Source of the DNA: a virus | IMG/VR virus record: IMGVR_UViG_3300027704_000146 | Location: 1-25,188 of that record | DNA length: 25,188 nucleotides | Reading direction: 5' to 3' (one strand) | In this document: positions 15,937-22,291 of the stretch, in pieces | Position numbering within the stretch: position 1 is the stretch's first letter | Layout: each line of letters begins with the position of its first letter | Program-made: the position numbers and the translations under genes | The notes under the pieces: model-generated | What the model was told of the DNA's origin: nothing | The model's database searches: none | Seen by the model: only the letters and a program-made list of their open reading frames with translations

Positions 15937-16745
15937 AAGTTAGCTCCTTCGTTAACATAGTAATTGGTTATTTTTCCAGACGGTATAGGTCTGGCATCTA
16001 AGTTGCCTTTGCCATAGCAGTCTTCCTTGAATCCACAGAAAGAGCAAGTCATACATAGCTTCTCTTGTGTCTTGGCTTTGTTCCAAGTTGTAGCACCAGC
16101 CAAACGCATAGGTGGTGTGTCTGATTGCATTTTCTCTTTTAAGTTAACAATAAAAGTATCAATGTCTTGCTCTAACTCTTGCTTACATAGCTTAAGTGTT
16201 GACTTGTTCTTGTTAAAGGCCAGGAAATACCCTTCCTTCCTGTTATCTGTCTTACCATAAGCTGATAGTTGTTTGATGTAACCAAAGGCATCACCATCAA
16301 TACCATTTTCTTTAAACTTATTGTCCCAGGACCAGGCACTGGCTGTCTTTATATCTACCAGCTCACCATCAATCGTGCAGTCCTGTGATCCGTTGATGCC
16401 CTCAACAGTGTGTTTCTTTTGCTGGTCTGATACTGTATGTCCAGACAACTTAAGCAAAGCAACAAGCACAGCTTCCAGTATGTGGCCTTGTAAGAAAGTC
16501 AGGTGCACTTCACCTTTTATATCTTCTTGCTTGTAACCTTTAAAATTATACCACTGTGCTCTCTCACATCTACCGATACCTGACATCCGCAAGTGTCGAT
16601 TCTCTTGTCTTGGCTTAAAGGCATCTTTAAGTGCCTCTTCAACCTCGCGACCAGCTTGCATAGCTATCGCATCTAGGTCTCCAGAATAATCCTTCGACTT
16701 CATTACATCATATACATCTTGTACCACTGTATTAATAGACTTCAT
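15933..16745 (-). CDS. Cas4/RecB-like PD-(D/E)XK exonuclease with Fe-S cluster cysteines
   Basis: A 270-residue nuclease. Motifs in order: SGIGRCERAQWY with C60; LQGHILEAVLVALL (85-98, a GxxxE-type element); CTIDGELVDIKTAS with D126 and D131-I-K133; YIKQLSAY with Q159; and a C-terminal CMTCSFCGFKEDC with C231, C234, C237 and C243. One early Cys plus a late Cys cluster around a RecB-type core is the pattern of Cas4/AddB nucleases that hold a 4Fe-4S cluster. Which three of the four late Cys bind cannot be told. It lies directly after DNA polymerase, where T7 phages carry gp6 exonuclease, so it may degrade host DNA or process ends. No CRISPR is present. Confidence 0.8.
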   Translation of the reverse strand: MKSINTVVQDVYDVMKSKDYSGDLDAIAMQAGREVEEALKDAFKPRQENRHLRMSGIGRCERAQWYNFKGYKQEDIKGEVHLTFLQGHILEAVLVALLKLSGHTVSDQQKKHTVEGINGSQDCTIDGELVDIKTASAWSWDNKFKENGIDGDAFGYIKQLSAYGKTDNRKEGYFLAFNKNKSTLKLCKQELEQDIDTFIVNLKEKMQSDTPPMRLAGATTWNKAKTQEKLCMTCSFCGFKEDCYGKGNLDARPIPSGKITNYYVNEGANF

Positions 16746-16770
16746 AGTCTACTCCTCTCTTATTAAAATT

Positions 16771-18495
16771 CTAGTGTGTTTCATTCCAACTCTTGCCCAC
16801 CTTATACTCACCTGTGATAGGGCAATTAAGTTTGTAATAATCTGTTGTCTGTTCCATAGCCTTGACAACCAAGCCGCCTATCTCGTCTGCATCTGATGGA
16901 TCACATTCTATCTGTATCTCATCGTGTATCACACCCAGTTGTTTGTATTCCAATGACGCAGCCAGCTTGTGAAATATAACCCAAGCTCTCTTGGCTATGA
17001 TGGAGCCAGCACTCTGCAGCAAAAAGTTCAGTGCCGAGTGTGGACTTCGCACATACACCCTGCGACCATCCAGTGTTTTGATCCAGCCCTTCCTGGATGC
17101 AACTTCTATATCCTTTCTAAGTGTGGCTAGTGCTGGTGTGTTAGATAAGAAATCACTTTTGATCTTCTTTCCCAACACCTTGCCACCACCACATATTTTA
17201 CCTATCAAGTTGTCACCACCACCATATAAATAAGCATATATAAATCTCTTTGACTCATCCCGTGTGCTCAGTCCCGCAGCTTTTTGATTGGCTGTGTGTA
17301 TGTCACCACTTAATATCTCTTTAGTATACCCTTCGTCTTTCATATAATGTGCCAAACACCTTAACTCAAGACCAGATAAGTCAGCACCCACTATCACCTT
17401 ACCAGTGGGAACAGTAAACAAGCCACGCATCTGACTACCATATTCTTTACTGCTAGCTGTTACTTGCTGCAAATTAGGATTGCTGCTAGACATACGGTGT
17501 GTCACAGTGCCCATCGTGTGTACTCTGCTGTGTATTCTGCCAGTGATGTGATTGTACTCTTCGATCCAAGAGCTAACCTGTCCCTGTCTCTTCTGCAGCA
17601 TCAAGTATCTAGCTATGACCTTTGCTTCTGGTATGTCCACATCTTTAAGTGTAGACTCATCAACTTTTGGCAGCCCTGTCTCTGTGAGCACCGTAGGTTT
17701 CCATCCATAATGTACAAGATGTCTGCCTACTTGCTGCCTACTGCCAAGATTGAGCTCTGGATACGTCCAATATCCATAGTTACCATCGTCATTGGTGTGA
17801 CATTCCAAGTCAACCTCATCCTGGTAATATTTAGTCCTGGTTGAATCTGCCTTAAATCTCTGCTCAACTGGCTTCTTAGATTTCCATACGGGCAGAGGAA
17901 CAAAAGTTTCGTGGACTTTCTCTTCTGCCTTCTTTAAGTCCTCATTAATATCCTGAAGCAAGCCAATGGCATCCTTTAAATTAAAATACCACCCAGTTTT
18001 TTCTTGAAGCACGCACTGTTTCTTGATTTTGTACTCCAGCTCCTTGGCATCAGAGCTTAATTTCTTAGCAAGCAAGTACTTATATAATTTTGTTGTAACT
18101 TTTGTGTCTCTTATACAATAGCTCAGCATCTCTGGGCTAAAGCAAGACCAGTCTTCGTGGTCTCCCTTGGTAAATCCAAGCCTGTCTCCCCAGGCTGAAA
18201 GAGAATGTCCTCCATCAAGCCTAGGTTTGTATAGCTGGCTCATAACCATCGTGTCTTCTACAGCTATTGATCCGAAGTCTATATCCAATAAGCTTTCCAA
18301 AACTGGAACATCAAAAGATATACCGTTGTGAAAGATTAGGCAGTCAGCCTCAGATTCCAGCCAGGGCTTAAACAAATTAAGACAAGGCCCAGCAAAAGTA
18401 ATTGCCTGGTCTGTTTCTATATTATGCACAGCTACACACCATACAACAGAAGCATCTATACCATCAGTTTCTATGTCGCAGCTAAAAATCCGCAT
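16771..18495 (-). CDS. Family A DNA polymerase with 3'-5' exonuclease, T7-like
   Basis: Starting at ATG 18495 gives 574 residues. The longer start at 18549 would overlap primase by 68 nt and add 18 residues that fit no motif. Exonuclease motifs: SCDIETDG (D7, E9), HNGISFD (56-62), YCIRD (126-130). Polymerase motif A is ADLSGLELR with D372. Motif B is RDESKRFIYAYLYGGG with R412, K416, Y420 and Y424. Motif C is HDE at 524-526. Y420 occupies the position of E. coli Pol I F762 and T7 Y526. The enzyme replicates phage DNA with the upstream primase-helicase. It is shorter than T7 gp5 (704 aa); I cannot see a clear thioredoxin-binding loop. Confidence 0.95.
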   Translation of the reverse strand: MRIFSCDIETDGIDASVVWCVAVHNIETDQAITFAGPCLNLFKPWLESEADCLIFHNGISFDVPVLESLLDIDFGSIAVEDTMVMSQLYKPRLDGGHSLSAWGDRLGFTKGDHEDWSCFSPEMLSYCIRDTKVTTKLYKYLLAKKLSSDAKELEYKIKKQCVLQEKTGWYFNLKDAIGLLQDINEDLKKAEEKVHETFVPLPVWKSKKPVEQRFKADSTRTKYYQDEVDLECHTNDDGNYGYWTYPELNLGSRQQVGRHLVHYGWKPTVLTETGLPKVDESTLKDVDIPEAKVIARYLMLQKRQGQVSSWIEEYNHITGRIHSRVHTMGTVTHRMSSSNPNLQQVTASSKEYGSQMRGLFTVPTGKVIVGADLSGLELRCLAHYMKDEGYTKEILSGDIHTANQKAAGLSTRDESKRFIYAYLYGGGDNLIGKICGGGKVLGKKIKSDFLSNTPALATLRKDIEVASRKGWIKTLDGRRVYVRSPHSALNFLLQSAGSIIAKRAWVIFHKLAASLEYKQLGVIHDEIQIECDPSDADEIGGLVVKAMEQTTDYYKLNCPITGEYKVGKSWNETH

Positions 18496-20128
18496 CACTG
18501 TTCCCGCTACTAGGTGCGTGGCCTTTTTCCAATCTTCCAGTCTCTCCATTGAAGTATGCCCAGCCTGCCTCTCCAGTCTGACCAGTCCTTCTCATCTTAG
18601 GCACTCGTATCCTAGTAGCATTCCTTTCATAATCATCCTCAGCCAGCTTATCTCTAGAAAATAGTATATTAGTGTGGCAAGCCTGTGGTATAGCTCCACT
18701 GCCCTTGACATCATACTCACATATCTTATGTGGGCTTGATCCATCGTCTGGTTTCCTGGTGTGTGTACTAAGTATGACTGCTGCCCTTGTTTCCTTGCAT
18801 AATTTAATAAACCTATCCATAACTTCTTCAATGTTCTCATTAGATAGATTTTTTATTGCAGTGTGCAGTGGGTCCAGAAGTATAACAGTGCAACCAAGCC
18901 CTTTAATAAAGTACCTGATCTTAGCAAACATTTCTTCCAGGTCTACACTACCACCGCCATCATCGTGAAGCTGTATTTTAGATGCAAATCCAATCTCTGC
19001 AGCCGACTTCATAATACTATCAACATCCAAGTCATTGGGCCTAGTGAGCTGCATATTCTCACCAGTATGTACACTAACCACTTTCCTAATTGTCTCGTCT
19101 ATATTATCCTCAACCATAAAGCAACCGATCTTTTCTTTTGTGTTCTGGGCAAAATGGTATATCAATTCATTTAATATGGTTGTCTTACCGATTGATGTAT
19201 GTGCAATGATAGAGACAAGTTCACCCCTGGCTACACCGCCTCGCATCATTTCATTCAAGTTGCCAAACGCATCAGGCAAAGGTATTAATTCTGTATCCTT
19301 GTAATGGAGCATAGCACTACGCATATCCTCAAGGCTAGCAACACCTGACATAGTAAATGGCTTAGAATCCCACCACTCATTAGTAAATTCTTTAATGTCT
19401 CCGCTGATCAGATAATCACAAGCATCTTTATGCTTAGCCAGCGTTAGTATTTTACATTTGTTAGGGCCTAGTATAGGTGCAATCTTTTTTGCAGCATCAC
19501 GACCAGCCTCGTCATTATCAAAAGCAATTACAACTGTCTCAAAAGAATCCAGCCAGTCTATGTTAGCTTTAATATTATCAACACAGTTAGCACCGTTGGT
19601 TACACTGACACAAGCCCACTTGGAGCCAAGTATTTCATAGGCAGCCATCGCATCCAGCTCACCCTCACACAAAGTAACGTATTTGTCACCTTTCCTGAAT
19701 AAATTTTGTCCGAATAAAGCATTAGTCTTGCTGGTGTCACCACTGCCAAAGAATCTTTTATCAACAACTCTTCTTGTCTTGATACCAACCATCTCACCTT
19801 TCTTGTTGTGAAATGGATAGTGATGCTTAATGATGTTACCCTTCTCGTCTTTCTCTGCTTTTACTTTATACTTCTCTAAGGTTTCGGCTCTAAGCTTGCG
19901 ATCTGGAAGACTATAATAATCCCCTTTGTACTCTGCAAGCCAGTCTTTTTTTGTATTCGGTATGATCTTCTCAGCATCATCCTGTTTCTTATCTGAAAAT
20001 TTGTGCTCATTGCAAGAATAGCAATGTGTCTGACCATCTGAATAGATGGATAAGTTATCCATACTTGTGTCACCACCAGTGGCTGCACAGTTTGGACATT
20101 GTTCTTTTCTTAATAATATATTTCCCAT
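18482..20128 (-). CDS. Primase-helicase fusion, T7 gp4-like
   Basis: Start ATG 20128 (548 aa) is preferred to 20140 because GGGAGGAG lies between them, 4-5 nt before 20128. The order is: zinc ribbon CPNC...CYSC (C11, C14, C36, C39); TOPRIM primase with CEGELDA (E155) and AFDNDEAG (DND 204-206) and KDAC; then a RecA-fold helicase with Walker A AHTSIGKTT (K315), Walker B-like VILLDPLH, and STHTRKP. The protein unwinds DNA and makes primers at the fork in the phage replisome. Length is near T7 gp4 (566 aa). Its stop overlaps the polymerase start by 14 nt. A UUCG terminator sits between SSB and this gene. Confidence 0.95.
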   Translation of the reverse strand: MGNILLRKEQCPNCAATGGDTSMDNLSIYSDGQTHCYSCNEHKFSDKKQDDAEKIIPNTKKDWLAEYKGDYYSLPDRKLRAETLEKYKVKAEKDEKGNIIKHHYPFHNKKGEMVGIKTRRVVDKRFFGSGDTSKTNALFGQNLFRKGDKYVTLCEGELDAMAAYEILGSKWACVSVTNGANCVDNIKANIDWLDSFETVVIAFDNDEAGRDAAKKIAPILGPNKCKILTLAKHKDACDYLISGDIKEFTNEWWDSKPFTMSGVASLEDMRSAMLHYKDTELIPLPDAFGNLNEMMRGGVARGELVSIIAHTSIGKTTILNELIYHFAQNTKEKIGCFMVEDNIDETIRKVVSVHTGENMQLTRPNDLDVDSIMKSAAEIGFASKIQLHDDGGGSVDLEEMFAKIRYFIKGLGCTVILLDPLHTAIKNLSNENIEEVMDRFIKLCKETRAAVILSTHTRKPDDGSSPHKICEYDVKGSGAIPQACHTNILFSRDKLAEDDYERNATRIRVPKMRRTGQTGEAGWAYFNGETGRLEKGHAPSSGNSDADF

Positions 20129-20146
20129 AACTCCTCCCATTTTTAT

Positions 20147-20171
20147 TTAAAAGGGCTACCGAAGTAGCCCC
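20147..20171 (-). terminator. Intrinsic terminator with UUCG tetraloop
   Basis: On the - strand GGGCTAC-TTCG-GTAGCCC (20170-20153) is a perfect 7-bp stem with a UUCG loop, followed directly by TTTTAA. This is a classical rho-independent terminator after SSB and just before the primase-helicase gene. It should make SSB transcripts more abundant than those of the replisome, with read-through supplying the rest. Confidence 0.85.
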
Positions 20172-20196
20172 AGCCTTAACAATGCCTGTCGTTAAG

Positions 20197-20580
20197 TTAG
20201 AAATCAGATTGGTCTGCTTCTTCCACACCTTCTGCTTTCTGTTCGACTCGGATCGCTTCCAAGTAAGCAAAGGCATCCCACTTTCCCTTGCCTTGCTTAG
20301 CTTTTACAGTGACCTCATCGCCAAAGAAAGATAGATGATTAACATCCACCAGCTCTCTGTCTTTGTTGTAAATCTTTGGCAGCCCAAAGTCAACCTTACG
20401 CTTCACAGTAATCTGGGTAGCACCCTCATACTGTCTAGTCTTAAGACCAAGCTTTTCTGCAAGCTGTTTGCTTGCCTTGTCCAAAGCAATTGTCAAAGCA
20501 TACTTTTCCACACCCTCATACTCGTCTGGTTTTGCAACCTGATTGAATACAACCTTTCCAACAAGACTCATAACACTCAT
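20197..20580 (-). CDS. ssDNA-binding protein, T7 gp2.5-like
   Basis: The chosen start is ATG 20580 with AGGAG 8 nt upstream, giving 127 residues; an in-frame GTG at 20589 is less well placed. The protein reads as a compact beta-rich OB fold: SLVGKVVFNQVAKPDEYEG, YALTIALDKAS, TQITVKRKVDF, EVTVKAKQGKGKWDAFAYLEAIRV. It ends with an acidic tail closing in an aromatic residue (EGVEEADQSDF). An acidic tail ending in Phe is the mark of T7 gp2.5, where it contacts polymerase and primase-helicase. T7 gp2.5 is longer (232 aa). It is the first gene of the replication block and has its own terminator downstream. Confidence 0.8.
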   Translation of the reverse strand: MSVMSLVGKVVFNQVAKPDEYEGVEKYALTIALDKASKQLAEKLGLKTRQYEGATQITVKRKVDFGLPKIYNKDRELVDVNHLSFFGDEVTVKAKQGKGKWDAFAYLEAIRVEQKAEGVEEADQSDF

Positions 20581-20611
20581 ATTTAACACTCCTATACATT
20601 AACATTAAAAG

Positions 20612-20626
20612 ACCCTCTAATGGGGT
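20612..20626 (-). other. Weak terminator-like hairpin ahead of SSB
   Basis: On the - strand ACCC-(7 nt)-GGGT is followed by CTTTTAA. The stem is only 4 bp, so it is a poor terminator on its own, but it follows a 16-bp hairpin at 20646-20694 and may add to it. Confidence 0.25.
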
Positions 20627-20645
20627 TTGCCTAGCAGGTAATCCT

Positions 20646-20694
20646 ACTAAGAATGCACTGGAAAATAAGGAAGGAAAACCAGTGCATACTTAGT
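20646..20694 (-). repeat. Long inverted repeat / RNA hairpin downstream of the 55-aa gene
   Basis: Arms 20646-20661 (ACTAAGAATGCACTGG) and 20679-20694 (CCAGTGCATACTTAGT) pair at 15 of 16 positions. The - strand loop (17 nt) is almost all pyrimidine. The arm ends with CTAAG/CTTAG, as does the other long hairpin at 20886-20948. No U-run follows directly, so it is not a plain terminator; it could stabilise an RNA end, bind a protein or attenuate. Confidence 0.7.
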
Positions 20695-20698
20695 GAGA

Positions 20699-20866
20699 CT
20701 AGAACAAGGGCTCAAACTCTATACCCTGATCAACCAGCTTTTGAAAGTGGTCAGCTTTTACTTTATAGAACTTAGCATCTTTGGATCTGTCTTCAAAGTC
20801 TGCATCATATTGCCTGTTCCTGGCACTTTTAAGTTCTTTAATACAATCAGTAAGGTTAGTGTCCAT
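20699..20866 (-). CDS. 55-aa early protein, unknown
   Basis: ATG 20866 with AGGAG 5 nt upstream, TAG at 20699-20701. The product is highly charged and helical: MDTNLTDCIKELKSARNRQY, DADFEDRSKDAKFY, then a C-terminus VDQGIEFEPLF. There is no membrane segment. It is the first gene after the strong promoter at 20961-20990 and is enclosed between two long inverted repeats, so it is probably made in quantity. Short charged phage proteins with an 'EFEPLF'-type end occur next to replication genes, but I cannot give a function. Confidence 0.65.
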   Translation of the reverse strand: MDTNLTDCIKELKSARNRQYDADFEDRSKDAKFYKVKADHFQKLVDQGIEFEPLF

Positions 20867-20885
20867 CTTGGCTCCTAATCAAAAA

Positions 20886-20948
20886 CTAAGATTGTCTAGG
20901 TTATTATTGCTATATAGTAGATATCATAAACAACCTAGACTTTCTTAG
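20886..20948. repeat. 17-bp-arm inverted repeat in a promoter leader
   Basis: Arms 20886-20902 (CTAAGATTGTCTAGGTT) and 20932-20948 (AACCTAGACTTTCTTAG) match at 15 of 17 positions; the only mismatch is a symmetric TT/TT pair. The 29-nt spacer is AT-rich. In the leftward transcript from the promoter at 20961-20990 this would form a hairpin about 6 nt from the 5' end. As DNA it could also be a protein or recombination site. Confidence 0.75.
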
Positions 20949-20960
20949 CAAAGAAATAAA

Positions 20961-20990
20961 ATTATAGCATATTTCCAGAGAAATAGTTAA
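20961..20990 (-). promoter_or_regulatory. Strong leftward promoter with extended -10
   Basis: The -10 is TATAAT (20966-20961) with TGC just upstream, a perfect extended -10. The -35 is TTAACT (20990-20985, 4 of 6 match) with an 18-nt spacer. The start of transcription would be near 20954. It drives the 55-aa gene and SSB, and by read-through the replisome. It looks like a host sigma-70 promoter. Confidence 0.75.
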
Positions 20991-20999
20991 GTGCTTAAC
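20986..20999. promoter_or_regulatory. Palindromic operator candidate over the -35
   Basis: GTTAAG-TG-CTTAAC is a 6+6 palindrome with a 2-nt centre. It covers the -35 of the promoter at 20961-20990 and the stop codon of the 72-aa gene. A dimeric repressor bound here would block RNA polymerase. The phage HTH protein at 21577-22032 is a candidate ligand. The same half-sites occur, 10 nt apart, just after the SSB gene (near 20174-20195). Confidence 0.45.
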
Positions 21000-21213
21000 C
21001 TGGATTTCTCCTAATTTTCATCATATTAACAAAGTTATCTCTTTGCTGGATAGCAAATTTTTCCTGATCCATATGCTCTTTCTTATACTCTGGTGTCTTC
21101 ATATATGTTCTGACCATAGCATCAATAACTTCTTGTTGAGTTACTTTTAATCTACCATCATCCCCATAGAAATCATCCATCTCATCTATAAGAGTTTGTT
21201 TGCATACACCCAT
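20995..21213 (-). CDS. 72-aa early protein, unknown
   Basis: A 72-residue protein: MGVCKQTLIDEMDDFYGDDG, then LKVTQQEVIDAMVRTYMKTP, then a charged helical end. It is soluble and mixed charge. Its ATG overlaps the stop of the 70-aa gene by 1 nt (TAATG), so the two are translated together. Its stop lies within the operator-like palindrome, and the strong promoter starts inside its tail. I recognise no family. Small paired early genes of this kind often act on host proteins, but that is only context. Confidence 0.65.
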   Translation of the reverse strand: MGVCKQTLIDEMDDFYGDDGRLKVTQQEVIDAMVRTYMKTPEYKKEHMDQEKFAIQQRDNFVNMMKIRRNPG

Positions 21214-21425
21214 TACTTACCTCCCTTGTCAAGTGGTGTCCACTCTGTATTTACATCGTTGGCAATCTCGGTCCTTTCCAGGCTTACCTTGATTGCTTTT
21301 TGTTGTAATGTTTCCCCAACAAGATCAGTCAAGTCTTCGGTGATTGCATCCTTTAAACCTTCTGCAAAATCCCTGTGACTATCTGGGAAATCGATTATTA
21401 CTTTACCTACTGTTATCTGGCTCAT
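21213..21425 (-). CDS. 70-aa early protein, unknown
   Basis: A 70-residue protein with GGAGG 6 nt before the ATG, a strong ribosome site. The sequence begins MSQITVGKVIIDFPDSHRDF, a beta-like strand, then a helical acidic segment (AEGLKDAITEDLTDLVGETL) and a polar tail ending in TPLDKGGK. There is no membrane or metal-binding motif. Its start overlaps the end of the 52-aa gene by ATGA and its stop overlaps the next gene by 1 nt. Function unknown. Confidence 0.65.
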   Translation of the reverse strand: MSQITVGKVIIDFPDSHRDFAEGLKDAITEDLTDLVGETLQQKAIKVSLERTEIANDVNTEWTPLDKGGK

Positions 21426-21580
21426 CTCTGACCTCCAAAAATACCTCTAAATGAGTAGCTAAGTTTATTCTTAGCCACTTGCTTGCCTAAACCAACAATT
21501 GTATCAAGATCATCCATTACGCCTGTTGCTTTAGTTTCCTTTTGTTGCTTATCCTTCTTGTGTTTTGTTTTTGTTTTCAA
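21422..21580 (-). CDS. 52-aa basic protein, TTG start
   Basis: TTG 21580 overlaps the stop of the HTH gene as TTGA, and GGAGG sits 5 nt before it. The stop overlaps the next ATG as ATGA. The N-terminal 19 residues are almost all Lys, Thr and Gln (MKTKTKHKKDKQQKETK), then a helical part (VMDDLDTIVGLGKQVAKNKL) and the end RGIFGGQR. The basic tail suggests nucleic-acid contact. Perfect fit between neighbours and a strong ribosome site support it as real despite the TTG start. Function unknown. Confidence 0.6.
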   Translation of the reverse strand: MKTKTKHKKDKQQKETKATGVMDDLDTIVGLGKQVAKNKLSYSFRGIFGGQR

Positions 21581-22032
21581 CTTATCCTCCTTCGTTTGAG
21601 TGCATCCATTTCTTCTTTATGTGAATCATAGACATTAACTATACTTCCTTCATTGTCATCCCTCCATTGCTGTCTGCCCCTTCTTCTAAAATCAGCTAGT
21701 GCAGATTGCTGGGTGAATGACAATATCTTACCATACCTATCCCTGGGCAATTCACCTTTTGCAGATATACCATCCATATAACTAGGATTTACTGGTATTC
21801 CAGAAACAACCTGGACCGCATCATCCCGCCATCTAGTAGTGCCAATGGGCCTGCCCGTTCTGGCCTTATCCATCATCAATTCTGATCCTTTTAAAGAAAG
21901 TACATACTCCCTGCTTGATGATTTTTTTAATCTTCTGTATGCAGCTATTCTGCTTATCCCAGCTATTTCAGCAACAACACCTGTTGTTAAATAACTACCA
22001 TCATCCATTAAATATTGCTTAAAGTCGCTCAT
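21577..22032 (-). CDS. HTH DNA-binding protein, probable phage regulator
   Basis: A 151-residue protein. Residues about 14-38 (YLTTGVVAEIAGISRIAAYRRLKK) form a helix-turn-helix with the usual 'vAeiagiSr.aayRRL' spacing. The C-terminal half is basic and polar (RRRGRQQWRDD, and a last part LKRRRIS), possibly a second nucleic-acid contact. GGAGG lies 6 nt before the ATG. It comes after an intrinsic terminator at 22114-22149, so it may have its own or a read-through supply. Its place upstream of the operator-promoter at 20961-20999 suggests it regulates the shift to replication genes. Its target is not shown. Confidence 0.65.
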   Translation of the reverse strand: MSDFKQYLMDDGSYLTTGVVAEIAGISRIAAYRRLKKSSSREYVLSLKGSELMMDKARTGRPIGTTRWRDDAVQVVSGIPVNPSYMDGISAKGELPRDRYGKILSFTQQSALADFRRRGRQQWRDDNEGSIVNVYDSHKEEMDALKRRRIS

Positions 22033-22090
22033 TTTTTACCTCCGTTTTTAGTTTGATTTTATCCCGTTTCTTTTTTCGCTTATCCCACAT
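22019..22090 (-). CDS. 23-aa lysine-rich mini-ORF (possible leader peptide)
   Basis: ATG 22090 with GAGGAG 8 nt upstream, 23 codons, ending TAA 22019-22021 inside the first codons of the HTH gene. More than half of the residues are Lys or Arg (MWDKRKKKRDKIKLK...). The Shine-Dalgarno of the HTH gene lies inside it, so translation of the peptide could open or block that site. It follows a terminator directly. It may be chance. Confidence 0.35.
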   Translation of the reverse strand: MWDKRKKKRDKIKLKTEVKNERL

Positions 22091-22113
22091 ATTTGCAGCT
22101 CCTCTGCTTATTA

Positions 22114-22149
22114 CAAAAATAAAAGGCACTCTGGAAGATCCAAAATGCC
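22114..22149 (-). terminator. Intrinsic terminator before the HTH gene
   Basis: On the - strand GGCATTTTGGA-TCT-TCCAGAGTGCC (22149-22125) makes an 11-bp stem with two G-U pairs, followed by TTTTATTTTT (22124-22115). It lies after the 37-aa gene and before the HTH gene. Confidence 0.8.
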
Positions 22150-22163
22150 CTTAGTTTTTATAA

Positions 22164-22277
22164 CTAGTAAAAATCCCCTGGGATCAGCCCCAGATCTCTG
22201 TAATCGTCCATCAAATGCCATTCCTCGGACTCTTCCAACTCTTCCAGGTCTTCCCCTTGCTGGTCTTCTAATTCCAT
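22164..22277 (-). CDS. 37-aa very acidic small protein
   Basis: ATG 22277 with AAGGAGG about 9 nt upstream, TAG at 22164-22166. The product has 17 Asp/Glu in 37 residues (MELEDQQGEDLEELEESEEW and so on, ending LIPGDFY). Such a strongly acidic small protein resembles phage DNA mimics or inhibitors of host nucleic-acid enzymes, but composition alone cannot prove it. It lies between the GP88-like gene and a clear terminator, which frames it as a real gene. It is too short for a usual length cut-off. Confidence 0.6.
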   Translation of the reverse strand: MELEDQQGEDLEELEESEEWHLMDDYRDLGLIPGDFY

Positions 22278-22291
22278 ATTCTGGCCCCTCC

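Noticed and set aside
15933-16745. CRISPR-associated locus suggested by the Cas4-like nuclease
   Set aside because: No repeat-spacer array and no other Cas gene is present; the nuclease fits a phage replication role.
17464-17844. 126-codon rightward frame opposite DNA polymerase
   Set aside because: It lies fully within the polymerase gene on the other strand, with no ribosome site; a shadow.
18482-18549. Longer DNA polymerase start at 18549
   Set aside because: It would overlap the primase gene by 68 nt and add residues without any motif; ATG 18495 starts right before the first exonuclease motif.
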